64,000 bases of DNA from Pyxicephalus adspersus (Eukaryota > Chordata > Amphibia > Anura > Pyxicephalidae): positions 60,115,532-60,179,531 of the forward strand of contig NC_092862.1 in assembly GCF_032062135.1 (NCBI RefSeq), read 5' to 3'. Both the position numbers and the translations under genes were made by a program. Below, one piece after another: positions 11,340 to 25,389 of the stretch (position 1 is its first letter; each line of letters starts with the position of its first letter). The notes under the pieces are model-generated. The model saw nothing but the letters and a program-made list of their open reading frames with translations. It searched no databases and was not told the DNA's origin.

Positions 11340-14300
11340 GTAAGTTATTTTATATATATTTAAAATGATCTTGTTAAAATGTTATATGTGTTATCTTTAA
11401 GTTGTTATTCTTTTGTATGAAAAGGCAATATTGTAGCCACTTTCAATGAACTCATGCCCAAGCCACATTTCTTTAAATGATTGGGTTGATTTGGAACATA
11501 GTCTGTTTACCTAATGTAAGTAAAGTAAATGTTTATGTTGCAACGTGTATATTAATAAATAATGTAAAGCTATATTTACATTTATGTTGAATACCCAATC
11601 ATATACTAGAAAACCTTTAGCTTTTCATTTCTGATGCCAGCAATTGGTTATTCAAAGTACTTGGCTTCACTAATTTACTAAGTCAGTTAACATTCACTGT
11701 GCTAAGGCAACAGCGTCTACTCCTTTAGTGATTCAAACTATGACCCTCCTTCCTCCCTGTCAAACTTATATTCATAGCACTATGGCATAGTTTCCTTCTT
11801 TTTACTGAGATGTCTATAATGAACAGCCAAAGGGCAAAGAATGTTTTCCATGTTCTTTTTACAGGCTATATACTCTTCAAACAGAAGGCCTATCGTTTCA
11901 GTTATGTTGGCTTTTGCAGCACCTAAGCTATTAGTACTTTTTCTGTATCCTCACACAAACCATAAAATCACAGAATTACCATCTAATTCACTGCTTTCGT
12001 TGGATTAATTTTCCTGATAAAAATAACAGACCAATGCAAAAGAACATATACCCAAGACATAATAACCAGATTGGGTAACTGCAAATTCTTTGGAGAAATT
12101 TAGCATATTTAAATCAGGAACGCAATGTTGTGTGACTTCAGTGACCTTTGCCACCATGGACAATAATCTGCATAAAAAGTATGCACTGATTTTGGTTGTA
12201 AACTGCATATTCTTTTTCAGTTATTAGTCTTGAAGTATTTTGTAATTGAAACATTAGATTTAATTTGAAAATATTCCATTAAATCCTTTTACAAATTAGC
12301 TAAGTGTTGGATGTAGATTGGAACATTGGGTCAGTCACCACCACTGTCACATAAATGTTAAGGGAATATGGGTGCTCCTTTATATTCCTAAGTACCATTT
12401 TTTTCTTCTCTCCCGATGGCATGACTTAATGCATTTTGGAGGAGTAAATAAAGATAGGCCTTGAAATAAACCTGTTAATATGTCTTTCATGGACAAAGTT
12501 TGATTTAGGCCTGTTTTAGGGAGCTCTTAGCAGGCATTACGTAATGAGACATCTGATGCAAAACTATAACTCCCATCTCATTTTGAGTGACAGACTGCCT
12601 CTTATGTTAGCAGTTTTCCTTTGCTCCCCTCTATACTGTATGCAATTATTAATCATATGCATATAGATATTTTTCTAGGCATCCATATTCAGTCCTGTCT
12701 TACAAGTTAGGTTTACATGTCACAATAAAAATTACTGCAGAGTTTCTTTACTTCTGAAAACTATTTAGATTGAGACTATTGTATTCAACCTGGTATATTG
12801 AAACATGTGCACCAATTATCTTGTCTGATTATAGAGATTTCAAAATTTAAAATGCTGCTGTTAGGTTTAGCAAATTCTATACTGTAAGGCATAATAGACA
12901 TTTATTATCTCTTTTTTTGTCATGAGTCAACATAACAATTTTTTTTTTTTCACATGAAATGTCACTTTTCAAAGGCAAGTAGTTGAAATATCTAGAAGGA
13001 CAGCAGTGCTTGTTATGCTGTGATAAAAACTGTATTTAAAATATACAAAATATATTTAGTGTGTATATTTAGTGTGTACTTTAGAGATGAATACAGTACA
13101 TAGATTCATTTAAATTTTATGATGTTGGGATGCAAAGCAGCTTTGTTCTGACACCTAATATGTAGATGCTTGTTTTAGATCAATGACTTACCAATAGTTA
13201 AGGAAGCATAAGTAGGGTGGCCCCAAGGATGTGCCCAACAAAAAAGTCAGCTTAGATCAGAACTCAAAACCCATTCTGTTTTTGATTTAGTCTTGCGCCA
13301 TGAGCCAACTTCTTTTGAACTGCACATCACAGGCACCATTTTATTCTACTACAAACCTTTTTCATACACATACAAATTAATTATTTGCTTCATAATATTA
13401 GTTATATCAGCAATCACTGAGTGATTAACACAAAAGCAGTTCCACAGTAATTTGTTTTCTTCACTCTGTTTTACAGTTGTTGAGATGTTTTGGTGTTAGT
13501 ATGCAATCATTTTTTTTCTCTGTCAAACATTTCTTTCCCCGTCAAACTTTTGTAACCATTCTTGAAGCATTACAAAAATCCCATGTTTAAAGGTTAAAAA
13601 ATTCTAGAATTCTAATTCTAGAATGGGTGGCATGTGCAGTATAAATTCCAACATGTCTTTCCTACCTAAAAATGTTGTGAATCTGCCAAGCACCTATGTG
13701 ATCAGATATTTAGATAGATTGGGAGAGCCAAATTACTTGTAGGGCTTAATTTGGGTATATTTTGTGAAAGGGTGTGTGGAGCAGGTTCACAGGTGCAGTA
13801 AAGGATGTTTTGAAGTGCATAACCCATACATTTGTGAAATTCTGTGCCAAGAAACCAGAGTTAGAGCAGGTAAAATTGTTTACCAGAGCAGGATTTCTTT
13901 ATTACCTTTCTTTATTACCGGAATGCAACTTTATCTTAAACAGGCAGCTGACAGTTTATAATCTGTAAAGATGAAGATGGATACTGTAGATCTCTGCATA
14001 TATAAATTAAACACAGAGTGGGTTTGTAATATGCAACAAATAAAAATGAGGCAAACTAAAATGTAAATTATGTTAATTAACTATTGAAACAATTTTCTGC
14101 AAACTACCTCAGACCTTTTCCTGTCTGACTATAGGGCCATTTCAATCGAAGACAGCAAACCTTAACATCACACTTTGCTGGAATCATATGTGAAAATATA
14201 TTCAGCTTACAGTTATAAACATGGGTGTCATTTAGGTTTTCCAACATGCTTGGTTGATTCCCCTCTTTTAATTTGCATGGGGAGTTGTGAGAAATGTTCT

Positions 14301-15448
14301 TAAGGCAAATGAAAGAAAAAGCACAGTTTTCCTACATCCATGCCCGTCAGTTAGTCTTAGATCTTTACCTTGTTGCTGGTTTACAGGTTGTCCTTTCTTT
14401 GACCATCCTTGTTAGGCACTAACTACTAATATATCACCCTTCTTGAAGGTACCAAGGTTGTCAATGTTCTTCAGTTCACCTGTAAGCGGTTTTAATGTTT
14501 TGGCTGATCAATGTGTTAACTGGGGTTTATTACACATTTTTAAATCAGAAAAATGCTCAGATTTCTGTTTTCTTTTAAGCAAGCATCCTAGAGAAATGTT
14601 GCAAAACAACAACTCTTAAATTAGTTACTATTAGTATGTCTGTTAGAAATACTTATTGATCACTTGCCCTATTTATAGCACCATTGGAATGAGCCAGAGC
14701 CAGGCTTTGAGCCCTGCTGTGGATTAAGGATTTAGACTAGCGGAAACAATATTTCCTTCTCATAGTCTGGCAAAGCTCTTTTGTTCAGAGCAGATAAAAA
14801 TATATTTTGCACTAATTAGATGTTCTGTTCTTGTCAGATTTCATCCTTATTGCATGACTTAAAGTGCAGCTGCTCAAAAGCAGGTTGACGGGTTTGGTGT
14901 AAAAAGTTGCTCTGTGAGTATTTATTATGAGTAATGTGTTGGCTCCTGAAATTTTCTATTTTTTTTTTTTGATCATTAAAATAAGACTTCTGTATATTTT
15001 CACTGTACAAGATGAGTGGTAATCTAATGAAAAGAAGTTGTATTTGTAGAGTGGTCCTTAAACAGATGTTCAGTCATCCTTGTGGTCAAGTCAAACCTAT
15101 AGTAATTTTGCAGCTAGATACATATAGTATGATTACTTAACACACAAAGTATAACTTTAGTATTTTCATGCTTAGAACAAAAAAAAAAAACATCTTCATA
15201 GCGTAACTTGCATCAGCATTTCAGTGCCTGATTTCAGTGTTAGTGCTTCTGCTCTCTTCTGTGCCCAATGCTTTCCAAATGGCCCATAATTATAATAGTC
15301 TGCCTTGATGACCTATAGAAATGTGTGGGAGGTAGGTGGGTACAATACATTACCAGGAAGTGCTAAAGCACATTTGGCCACCATGAGAGAACTAAAAACT
15401 GCTTCATTTATCTGCAAGCACCTCTACAGACCTATAAGCAACTTTTTT
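11340..15448. other. AT-rich noncoding DNA with one doubly open stretch
   Basis: No gene is firmly supported. Two overlapping plus-strand frames of about 65 codons are open at 13764-13968, and a possible donor (CAGGTAAAA) follows at about 13869. The acceptor side is poor. A perfect small palindrome, ATTCTAGAAT-TCTA-ATTCTAGAAT, occurs at about 13602-13625. The minus-strand frame at 12005-12208 has no recognisable features. Confidence 0.4.
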
Positions 15449-15497
15449 GTTGTTGTTGTTGACAAAGCCACTTTAAGTGGCTTTTTCAACAACAACA
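15449..15497. repeat. Hairpin with GTT/AAC arms
   Basis: GTTGTTGTTGTTGACAAAGC pairs with GCTTTTTCAACAACAACAA around the central palindrome CCACTTTAAGTGG. It looks like part of a short interspersed frog repeat whose limits I cannot define. It lies inside a spurious open frame at 15305-15568. Confidence 0.7.
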
Positions 15498-15568
15498 AGC
15501 ACTTTCAACAACAACGACTAGCATTTTCAAAAGGAAGGCACTTCCTTATATTTCTATTGCAAGCTTAA

Positions 15569-16868
15569 ACTGCACTTTGTCATAGAGATTTTGATCATTC
15601 ACCAAGAAATAATTTAAACACTAAAATATTATTTTACACATAGTTGACAAACTTATGGTATTTTTATTTTCAAAAATGTAATACTACAGTCAAAGTGTTC
15701 TTTTGTGTGGGGGGAACCTGTACACTTTATTTGTTGCATCAAGTAAAGCCATTATTCTGTACATGGAAATGTATCCATGTATGTAACTCTTTATACACTT
15801 GATGGTCGATCTCCAAGAATGTATGTGTGGATTTATTTAGAAATGTATGCACTTATATTACTTTGATAACTTCCACAACACTTTACAAAATCCAAGGTCT
15901 TAGTTACTAACTAAGGCCAGAATTTGCTGTTTCTCATAAAGTTATATAAGAATAACATCGTCAAAGGCCAATTTGAGGGGAAGCCAACTAACCTTCAACT
16001 ATGTTTTCTTTCAATAAATTTTATCGAGAAAAAATTTTCATAAACAAATTGCAAGACAAATAAAAATATAACAGTACATATACAATGCAGTCAGCAGTAA
16101 GTACATGGGGCACAAACAATCATAACCAGACAGTGCCTAATACAGAGCATCATGAAACTTTTGCTTTAGACTATGGAAAAAAATCTCTAGAATCAAAATG
16201 TTATATTAGTTTAATTAATCAACTGAGCAGAAATTCTGGAGATCCAAGATTTCAGTGAGCAGGTCAAGGCCCTACTTAGGGCCATATTCTAGACTTCCAT
16301 TCCTGCAACAGAATACATTCTATAATCCTATTTTAAGGCACGTTTAAAACAAGCGATTTAGATACAAGACATCAACAACAAAAAAGGATGACAGGGAGAG
16401 GGGGAGGGAAGAAGACCGGGTTTCAACTAATGTGATACCAGTTACTATACGTGAGCCCAGGTGTAGAAGTTGCGGTCCTTGGGCACACCAGGGTGGGCAG
16501 GAAGATACATGGTACCAAATCACTAAGCAGAACAATTACCAAGGAAGGCCAGGTTCCAGGCATGCAGCAAGTGAGAGATGTCAGGTCACAGGCTTGGGGT
16601 CAAATACCAGGGTTTTTCCCAGCGGGAAAAATATGGTAGTGGATGTGAATACCCAGTAATAGATTACCTTTACCCAAGGGGTCTTTGTTGCATGTTTGTT
16701 TGTATGAAGTAGAGCTCAGGGGAGATTTCACATATTTCAGAGCCCCTTGCACAAAGTGCTCTAGTTGTAGATATTAAGATAATAATTTGGAGGATCTGAC
16801 TTTGAGTGTCTCGAATAGAGTTGAAGAGCATGTCCCATTCATTGTTACAAGAACTATGTTTATTTGAT
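15569..16868. other. AT-rich noncoding DNA, possible antisense retroelement tail
   Basis: At about 16008-16075, TTTCAATAAATTTTATCGAG followed by ATTGCAAGACAAATAAAAAT resembles the reverse complement of a LINE 3' tail. A similar pattern recurs near 59640-59740. Short open frames on both strands at 16344-16659 are unremarkable. Confidence 0.35.
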
Positions 16869-17000
16869 GTGGGAGTAAACCCATTCAAACCCAGGGAGAT
16901 CATACAAACTCCAAGGAAATAGTGTCCTGGCTGAAATTCCAACTTTGCACCCTAGTGCTGCAAAGCCACAGTGAACCCTTGAGCCTCTGTGCTGGTCCAT
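16869..17000 (-). mobile_element. L2-like LINE/SINE fragment, minus strand
   Basis: GGGAGTAAACCCATTCAAAC, then ATACAAACTCC, then ATAGTGTCCTGGCTG, then CTGCAAAGCCACAGTGAACC. This is the reverse complement of the region just 5' of the ATGGAGTTTG block seen at 9.1 kb. The minus-strand open frames at 16670-17182 run through it and are not genes. Confidence 0.65.
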
Positions 17001-17522
17001 ATAGCAGAACCTATAGCAATGTGGGATAATGGTTGTACAGGAGTAACAATCAGCCAAGGGAGTTTTTTTCTGGTATGATAAATGAAAAGGTTGTAATTAG
17101 GAACAATAAATTTCCTTTTTAACAGTACCTCATGATTGATAGGTAAATCTCTCATTGTACTCCTTTTATAATGAAGGTGCATCTGTTTTCATGATTTCAA
17201 GTGTATACTCTCAAGCTATACTTAGCATTGGGTTGAGGTAAAAGCATTTATCAATTATGACATATTCTGTAAAACAGTTCCAGCAATAAAGTACTTTCTG
17301 CAGTATCAATAGCAACTAAGCAAAGTCACTTGTACTCGTCTTGCTCCAGTAAAGTGAATTCTGATTGGGTAACTTACAGTACTTACAGTACAGCATGTTC
17401 CACTAGTTTTCCACAGCTCTTGACTTTACTCCATCCTATTTGCTATTACCATCTTGTTTCCCAACCCTAGAACACCTGAGAAGGTAACAAGACAAAAACC
17501 TGCATAATATGTGTGTAATACG
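17001..17522. other. AT-rich noncoding DNA
   Basis: I see no gene or named repeat. Confidence 0.5.
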
Positions 17523-17743
17523 CCTAAATTATTAAAGCTTACCAAGGCTGGAGAGGATATCATTTCATTAGTGGGGCTGGGTGATCCAGCAATCTTGGAA
17601 TGGATTTCATCAAAGTAATTTGCCGTTTGCTAGCAAATGTTTTGAATCTTGTAACAGATCCGTTTCAGGTTTGCTAGATCACCCAACTTCACTGATGAAA
17701 GTGTATCCTCTCCAGCCTCAGAGAGCCTAAATAAATCAGACCC
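17523..17743. mobile_element. Palindromic MITE
   Basis: The two ends are inverted repeats of roughly 70 bp. On the left: TTATTAAAGC, GGCTGGAGAGGATA, TTCATTAGTGGGGCTGGGTG. On the right, read inward: TTATTTAGGC, GGCTGGAGAGGATA, TTCATCAGTGAAGTTGGGTG. The middle also has partial symmetry (TTGCTAGCAA). It has no coding capacity. I cannot define a target duplication, so the superfamily is open. Long symmetric arms of this kind suggest a DNA transposon derivative. Confidence 0.75.
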
Positions 17744-17787
17744 AATATTTTAAGGATTATTCTTCCTGTCCTTCTCCAGTGAATAGT

Positions 17788-17848
17788 ACAGCGCTGCGTA
17801 ATATGTTGGCGCTATATAAATCCTGTTTAATAATAATAATAATAATAC
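17788..17848 (+). mobile_element. L2-like 3' tail, plus strand
   Basis: GTACAGCGCTGCGTAATATG, TTGGCGCTATATAAATCCTG, then (AAT)n. This is the extreme 3' tail shared with the copy at 48985-49042. Confidence 0.8.
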
Positions 17849-18255
17849 CAACCATAATAAAGGCACCCACAACAGCCTACAAGGTCTGATGCACCTTAGC
17901 TCAGTCAATGTACACCTTACCAAGGATATTGTGATAAGTTATCAACATTGTATCTGTCATCTGCCTTTTTATTTTATTATTTATTTTTTGTACAATAGTG
18001 CAAAATTTCCAACCTTCCAGTTTGTTGCTGTTGTGGTAATTAAACATGCTAATAAAAGGAAAACAAGACCACAGATTTGAAGATCAAATCCCACAGCCCT
18101 TTAGAATATTTCAAGGATAAAACATGTGCAGTTCCAAGTACTATACATCTGTTTTTACCAAGAGCCAGCATAATGTGCCATCAGAACAGTTTCAGCATAA
18201 TGAATAGGAGATTGCCTTCATGTCTGGTGTCTTATTTTTAAATCATAAAGTAGAG
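17849..18255. other. AT-rich noncoding DNA
   Basis: I see no gene or repeat here. Confidence 0.5.
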
Positions 18256-18306
18256 TTTATTTATTTATATAGCATTACCATCTTGCACAGCACATTACAA
18301 AGTGCA
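18256..18306 (-). mobile_element. Diverged L2-like 3' tail, minus strand
   Basis: TTATTTATTTATATAGCATT, then TTGCACAGCACATTACAAAG, matches the reverse complement of the (AAT)n/ATATAGCGCC/GCAGCGCTGTAC tail with several substitutions. Confidence 0.55.
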
Positions 18307-20903
18307 TAAAACACCTAATAAACTATCACTTGGAGAGCCTGTGTCTGGGTGGCCAGCATTGTACAGGGTAGATTATTTAGGTTTCCAGTTTTATTTCCAC
18401 CATCCCCTTTATAGGGGTGTACAATTTGTTATTGGTCTTCTAGTACATTATACCATTTCGGGACTGATGGGTCCAAGTACTACTCCCCTCAAACTCCCAT
18501 TAAACAAATCAAATCCATTCTATCATGTCTTGTTACTTATCTATGATATACCATGTTACATAGAAATTTTAATGTAAAGTTATTGTTCTTGTCTCTATCA
18601 ATGGGGAGTGTATAATTTTGTGATTTTAGTGATGCTACCCAGTAAATATAAACCAATGATGACTGAATCCTATCGGTTGCAGCCTTCAAGAGTTCTGCAG
18701 GCATTGCCATTGTGACCACAATAAACTTTGATTAGCTGTGAAAAAGCTTTGGATCTGATCATTCATCCTGTGACAAGAATATTTGTTTAGTCTATTCTGT
18801 TTTTTGCATTTGTTGTTTGCTTTACATGCTACCTGTTTTTTTTTTAAGGAGAGGCCTGCACTACCACGCTGTCATTTATGATCTGAGTTGATTTACATTT
18901 ATGTGCTTCTTACTATATCTGACATCATTTTTTTTTTTTGTTCAGTAAACATTCCTATAAAGGCGGAAGTAAAACTGGAAACCTAACAAATCTACATGTA
19001 CAAATAAAACAAAGTATATGTATAAGTGTGTCTGTTTTTGCAGTTTGTGTTCAGTTGGAGAGATCCCCTTTCATTTCCTGCTGTTTAGACTCTCCAGGAA
19101 TTGGGAGGAAATCTCTGCAAAGTAAAGAAAATGCACCCTTGTCATCAGAACCAGTGTCCCCTCTGGAAGATTTCCTCTTCCTTTCTGTTCTGAGGACAAT
19201 TTAAAATTTTCCAACCTTTTTCAAATCAAATGACATTGTTCATAGTAACAAACAGTATGAATTTCCCAAGTGGTGACACAGGACGCCATAAGACCTGACT
19301 TGTTCAAACCCCTCAATACAAAAAAAACAACAACATTTTTTTCTGTAGATACACTCCTATCTCTAATTGCCATCATTGTGTTGCTGGACACCCCTATTGT
19401 CTGTGCTTTGTTACTAAATAGGCTAGAGATACTACTATTCTAATTAAATTCTAGATACACAACATGCAGTATAAGGAAGCTCACTTTCAATATCCAGTCG
19501 GTGAAAGCCATATTGATCTCTCAATTTATGAGACCCTCACCCAATCAGTTTAGCACCAGTCATGACATAAATAAACAAATGTGTGATTTATGACCTAATG
19601 AAAGATAAGATTTTTTTTCCATGAATTTTATTCTATCTCTCTTTCCCAGCACTTAAAAGTCCCCGGAGATTAAATATGTTTGAGATCATCTGTTGTCTTA
19701 AACAATATTTTTGTTGGTTTAGCATTCTGTATCTGCACTTCTTTCAGAAATATAATCTACACAGCATAAGGGAGCCGTTAATTGTATGTAAACTGTATTT
19801 CCAAATGTGCTGCAGAGTAGCTGCTGGGTATTGTTTTCTAGGTACCAATAAAATTGTATTCAGAGTGCATCTAATACAGAAAATGTCTAATAAAGAACAT
19901 GAATAATGAAGTCAATTCCCCACATATGCCAATACTGTGTGTATTTTGAAAACCTTTTAATAATTTTAATAAAGTAAGGAAGAATTAAAACCTTGTCTAC
20001 CAATGTCTACCAATATGCACATGTAAATAATTCCCGGCAGTCAGCTAAACCCAGATTATACAGAGCTGGACATTCTTTTTCCTTCCATAACACATCCCCA
20101 CCACACAACAAATGGCTACCACTATGTAAACAAATGAATTTAATTCAATAATATTAAGTGTTTTAAAAACTTTACCACACATTGGCTAAATTATATTCCA
20201 CAAACAGATCCATTTTACACATATAAGAACAATTACTGAAATCTCTATATGTCCCCTTTTAACACATACATTCTGCCAATGTGTGCATGCATATTTATAT
20301 TGTGATTGGTCTAACAAACAATTTCCAAGCAGTCCCTTTTGTCACCTACTGCCTGGAGAATAGGGGCTCATGTGTGGGTTGTGTGAAGAGGGAGATGTTA
20401 GTACTCAAATATGTTAGAAAAAGATGGGGGATTTCCATGTGGGTTGGAAATCCCCTTTAGCATCAGTCTTTATGCAACAGTGGTTCAGAAATGTGTCACA
20501 CTATATAAATATCTCACATAGTGTAACTGCATAAACCATTAAGAGTGTAAATCAAATAAACCTAACCAGGAGTTTTGTTTATTTTTTTTTACCCTTTTTC
20601 TATCTTTTTATGCACTTTACTGATAGCCTATAAACAATATGCTGCTGGCAGGACCAAAAATGCACCTTACCATCACACTGCTGTGTGTTGTTGTGCTTTT
20701 CAAATGTGCAGCATGTTCTACATGTAATGTTCAAAAAAATGGCTGCTCAACACAATGCATGGCAATGCTCATGGAAACCCACATCCATAGCAATTTGCAT
20801 AGGTTATACCTATGCTCTGCCTTTTTTATTTATTCTTTTTTTAAAGACTTCTTTTAAAGCAGACTTGCCATGCATTAGGAAGGACCATGTTCCTAACAGT
20901 GTC

Positions 20904-20905
<2 letters not shown>
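18307..20905. other. AT-rich noncoding DNA
   Basis: No gene is supported. 19050-19205 (GGAGAGATCCCCTTTCATTT, then GGAGGAAATCTCTGC, then CAGTGTCCCCTCTGGAAGAT) has weak inverted symmetry and resembles the block at 4.3 kb, so it is likely an interspersed repeat. The open frame at 18938-19204 runs through it. Elsewhere I see nothing. Confidence 0.45.

Positions 20906-20947
<42 letters not shown>
20906..20947. repeat. (TA)n microsatellite
   Basis: About 20 uninterrupted TA units. Confidence 0.95.
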
Positions 20948-20948
<1 letters not shown>

Positions 20949-23900
20949 TGTCATATTGTTAAATGAAACTTTTGTTAAAAACATGTGGTTAGGTATTGTT
21001 GACCTCTCCTTCTGAAAATATAAGTACAAGTTGACATTCAAAAATCTGGCCATCTATATTTCCAGTTCCTTCAGATTTCCGGCATGGATTTCAAAGCACG
21101 TTTTCAAATTTACACTGTTTTCTGGAGGCGCCGTTTATATTTTGATGGCGCTGTACTCCAGAACCAGCTGTTGGGTCTTGCTTGCACGTGCTTTCCTGCT
21201 CATTCCTTCTCATTTATTTGCTGCTGTAAAGCCCTATTATGGATTCAGCATCCATCTAAAGGACTGTACAGGTAGTAATTTTCTATTAAATATATACAGC
21301 ATAAATAACCGTAAAAAATCTGGGATTTTTGAAAAATGCAGGAAATTGCAGGATTTTAACTACAGGATGTCAGTATGTGTTATTGTTGAAATGCTGCCAT
21401 GTTTTTGATTAGAAACACTGTTGCAGGAGGATCAGAGGGATTTGGTCCTAAAAAGAGGGTCAGTCCCTTCACATCTTGGATATATGGGAGCCATGTAGAA
21501 ATTTTTGCTCATTGTCAAAGTCATGGATATTCATTGCCACAGAATCCACTGCTGACTTACCTCATTCTGTTGCTTTATTACCAACGGAGTTGCGCTCTGT
21601 AAGCTACTTCCTGTTGGCAGAAATGTGTTTTACCAGGTGGTATGATGTCCAATTTACAAAGAGACTTCTGCCTGTATCCTGAAGGATTGCTGCTGGTACA
21701 ATGCCATGATGTACTACAACTAACAGCAAGGTGCATTTCCCACACTACTTTGCATTTTAAAAGTCATTATATTACAAATAATTACTAGTGGCACCAACTT
21801 TATATGCGCTTTTTTTTCTGTCAGGTCAGTGAAATGCTGGCTAGATTCCACAACTGGAATGTGTCTATTCATAGATGCAAAGCCAACATTCCTTACTAAA
21901 AACCAGAATCACTACTATTTCCTCTGAATTGTTCTTTAGTTAATTACAGACTTTCCTTTAAATGTTAAGATATGTTTCATCCCTTTTATTCATAAGGAGA
22001 TAAAAGGTCTGTTTGCAATCCATGTTTTTTAAATCCATTGTGGATGTCAGCAGTGAAATCTAACTGCCTAGAATACCGAATCTATTTATTGCCATGGATA
22101 AGAGTATTTTATTTCACTGTATTCAGGCTACAGGTCACTCAAAGTATAGGTCAGGTCATCCTCACTAAATTCTTTATAGTGCTGAACTGTGGGAGTTCTT
22201 GTCACTCTTAGGAGGGAATATATCAATATATGATATAAATCTAGCATCTGACCAATTTGTATCTATTTACCAAGTAGTTTTTGTGCAGCTCCCTGTGCTG
22301 GCACCGTGCCAGCCATTTAGTCACAAGCCTACATTGCTGCACTGGTTGAACCAGCATTTGCACATTATATAGCGGGTGGCAATGAGTGGTATTGAACTAC
22401 CCACTGCCATCCCCAGTTCTTCCCAGTGGGAACATAACCAAAAAAAACAAAAGAACATGGCCTGAGGCCAATGTTTTAAAATCCAATATGCTTTGCTGTT
22501 TTTTTTTTCCCCTTGAAAAGTTTAGCCTCTGTATTTGTCACTAAAATGAAAAATGAATGGGAATTACAATATTTTATGGATATCATTGTACTAGAAATAG
22601 AGAGGAATCACAGGGAGATCGATTCTGCCAGCATAATTTATGGTAGATTTGTTCCTCTACATTTTCCCTAATGGGTAAATTTTAAACTATGATTTCTGCT
22701 TCTATGTTTCTGCTTCTATTTACGTCTGAGAAACAAAGCATACTGCAATTGTATTTATTGCAACAAGCTGTCAAATAAAATGAGACTGCAGAGCGGACAG
22801 TGTGAAGGGTGGAAGGCCAGCTGATAACTTCACAGTGGCACAGTGACACACAAAGATAATCCGACCCAGTGGGTATTCTTTCTGTCTGCTGCCATAATAG
22901 TTGCAGGACTGCTGTGATCTTTCCTGAAGTAACATCGCCAAAACAATATGTACATGCAGTTCAAGCAAGCAATGGCATAAATTATGTACCTGTCACCTTC
23001 TTACACTTGACATTTACAGTAGTATATGAAAGACAGAAATGTGTTTGCTTGAAAAGGATTACTGTGCACAAATACAAGGCTACTTTTATAAGACTCTCTT
23101 TAAAGTTTCATAACTCCCTTTGTTCACAGTAACTGAGAAACACCCACAAAAGGCACTTGTAGTTTCTATTTTACACATTATCTGTTTGTTAGAGCTTTGA
23201 CATTTATGCATATTACAGATTTGAACAGTACCACTGTATTCAACTTTTACAATACTCGCCTAAAGAGAACTTGTTTATCAGCTTTTGGACTCTCAATTAT
23301 TTGTAATTTCTTAACAGGTAGCAAATAGACTATACAACAAGCATCTACATGCGGTGTGGAGCAATTTCTTAGTCAAAGTTCACATGTGAACCAGTAAAAT
23401 AATAAAAAGCTCAGCTGAACCTGCTCAAAAGGATAATGCAAAATATGAATAAAAAGTAAACAGTAAGGTACTTGATTCTTTTATAGAAAAAAATAATTTT
23501 GTCAGTTTATCATGTTCAGGAATTCTATACATACCTTTAATTTTAAATTGTGCATGTTGTAAGTAAAATAAACCGTCCAATACTTTAACACTGTGTTTCC
23601 ATAACTTCTCATTTAACAGGCAAGTTGTGGGTTCTGGACACCTTGTGAGTAACCAAACTACATGCATTACTATCATTGTTTTGTATTTAAATAGAACCAC
23701 CATATAATGCAGCAATATACAAAGTCTTTAGTCACTAACTGTCCCTTAGAGGAGAGTATAATCTAATATCCTTAGCATAGTCATATGCCAATAATATACC
23801 ATGCAAGGAATTATTTTGGGGGGAAGCCAAATTACCTACCAGTATGTTGGTCCTATGCATAAATCTCATTTTCAGGTGCCTGCAGCTTACATTTTATACA

Positions 23901-25389
23901 GATTTTATATAGATGGGCACTTTAATATGGTTATCTTATCTAATAGTTGTGGAAGCCACTCATTCCCTAAAGGACCAGTGGAAAATTGAAAAGGTGAGGT
24001 GGGCCAATACTTTTTATTTCCATCTGCAAGTTTCAAATGCCATAAATATAGGTTTCAATCCCCATGGCAATTATGTGATAGTATTTGCAGGCAACTTGTG
24101 TCTGTATTTCTTTTATGGTGGCAGTTTAGGTAATAATAATTCCTGGGAGGTTTGCTTACATAAATAGTAGGTTACAGTTAGATAATAAAAAAATGTTGTA
24201 TAATTTTAGTGAATGCTGCCTTTCCTACTTCCTACCTATAAAAGTGCAGCTAAATAAATATTTACCTATTTATCAATGGTGGTAACAAAAATACATCCAG
24301 GGGTAGCTAGTTATAAAGCATTGGATCTGACATTTACTGAAACATTACCTAGTGGACAATTAAATATGGCCATTGAAATACATTGACCTGGAATGTTCTC
24401 CGCCAGGGAGAACATTCGGATTTACGTCTTTTTAAATAGAACCTCTTACTGTTGTAATATTATAATCCCAGCATATACATAGAATACATCATGAAATATT
24501 TTCTTTCATTACATTGAGTCATATTTGTTATAAATATACTGCTTGTGGGGGACAGTTTACAAATAGCAGACAATCAACATTTTTCCTACAAAGACCAATG
24601 CAAGTTGTTGCTTTTAAAAGATGTCATTAGTTACTAAATATTTTTCATACTTTTTCAACAATAAGGTTTATGACATATATGCTAAAACCTGGGATTTAAT
24701 TGTTATATGATAATTAAAATCCCTGCTGTTACTATGAGGTGTTCTGTAGTCAGCTAATACAAAAGCTGGATAGTTTAACAACATTACACTGTGTAATGTA
24801 TGGATGAAATGTAAAAATACATATCAAATTCAATGTAATGGCTATGTCTGATCTGCATCTAGGTAAATAATTTGGTTAAATGTATGCTTAAAAAGAATGT
24901 GCAACTATATACTAATTAATGACCTTTATTGTCCATCTATACTGACAGAGACAACTTGGATTTTAACTATAAAATGACAAAGCCCAGATAAATTATATAT
25001 ATTTTAAGTAATGAATAGTTAGAAATTTAATAAATATGGATTTTCTTTATTATAACTTAATTTTTTAATAAGGAAATTCAAAAATATACTCTTTTTAAAT
25101 TAAAGAATCTAGATTTATAGATAAGACAATACAGTGTTAATGCTTATTTGTTTGAATCCACCTGTTTGGGAAATTTATCCTCTGTGTCAGTGATCATTAT
25201 CAAAAGGATAGAAAATAATAATAAATTCAAATGTTTGATCTGTCACTAGAACTGTAAAAAAGGAGAACTCTTTCAGTGAGGAAATTTGTTCTGTTAACAG
25301 CTGTCTATGTCTAGGATAGAAAATAAATTGAGTTTTCTCCAACAGGACAGATACAAAAACATAGAGTTTACCCATTTGGTGCTCTATCC

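Noticed and set aside
21031..21682. Four overlapping plus-strand open frames
   Set aside because: Several registers are open at once with no shared features. The composition is not coding-like and no splice pair frames them convincingly.
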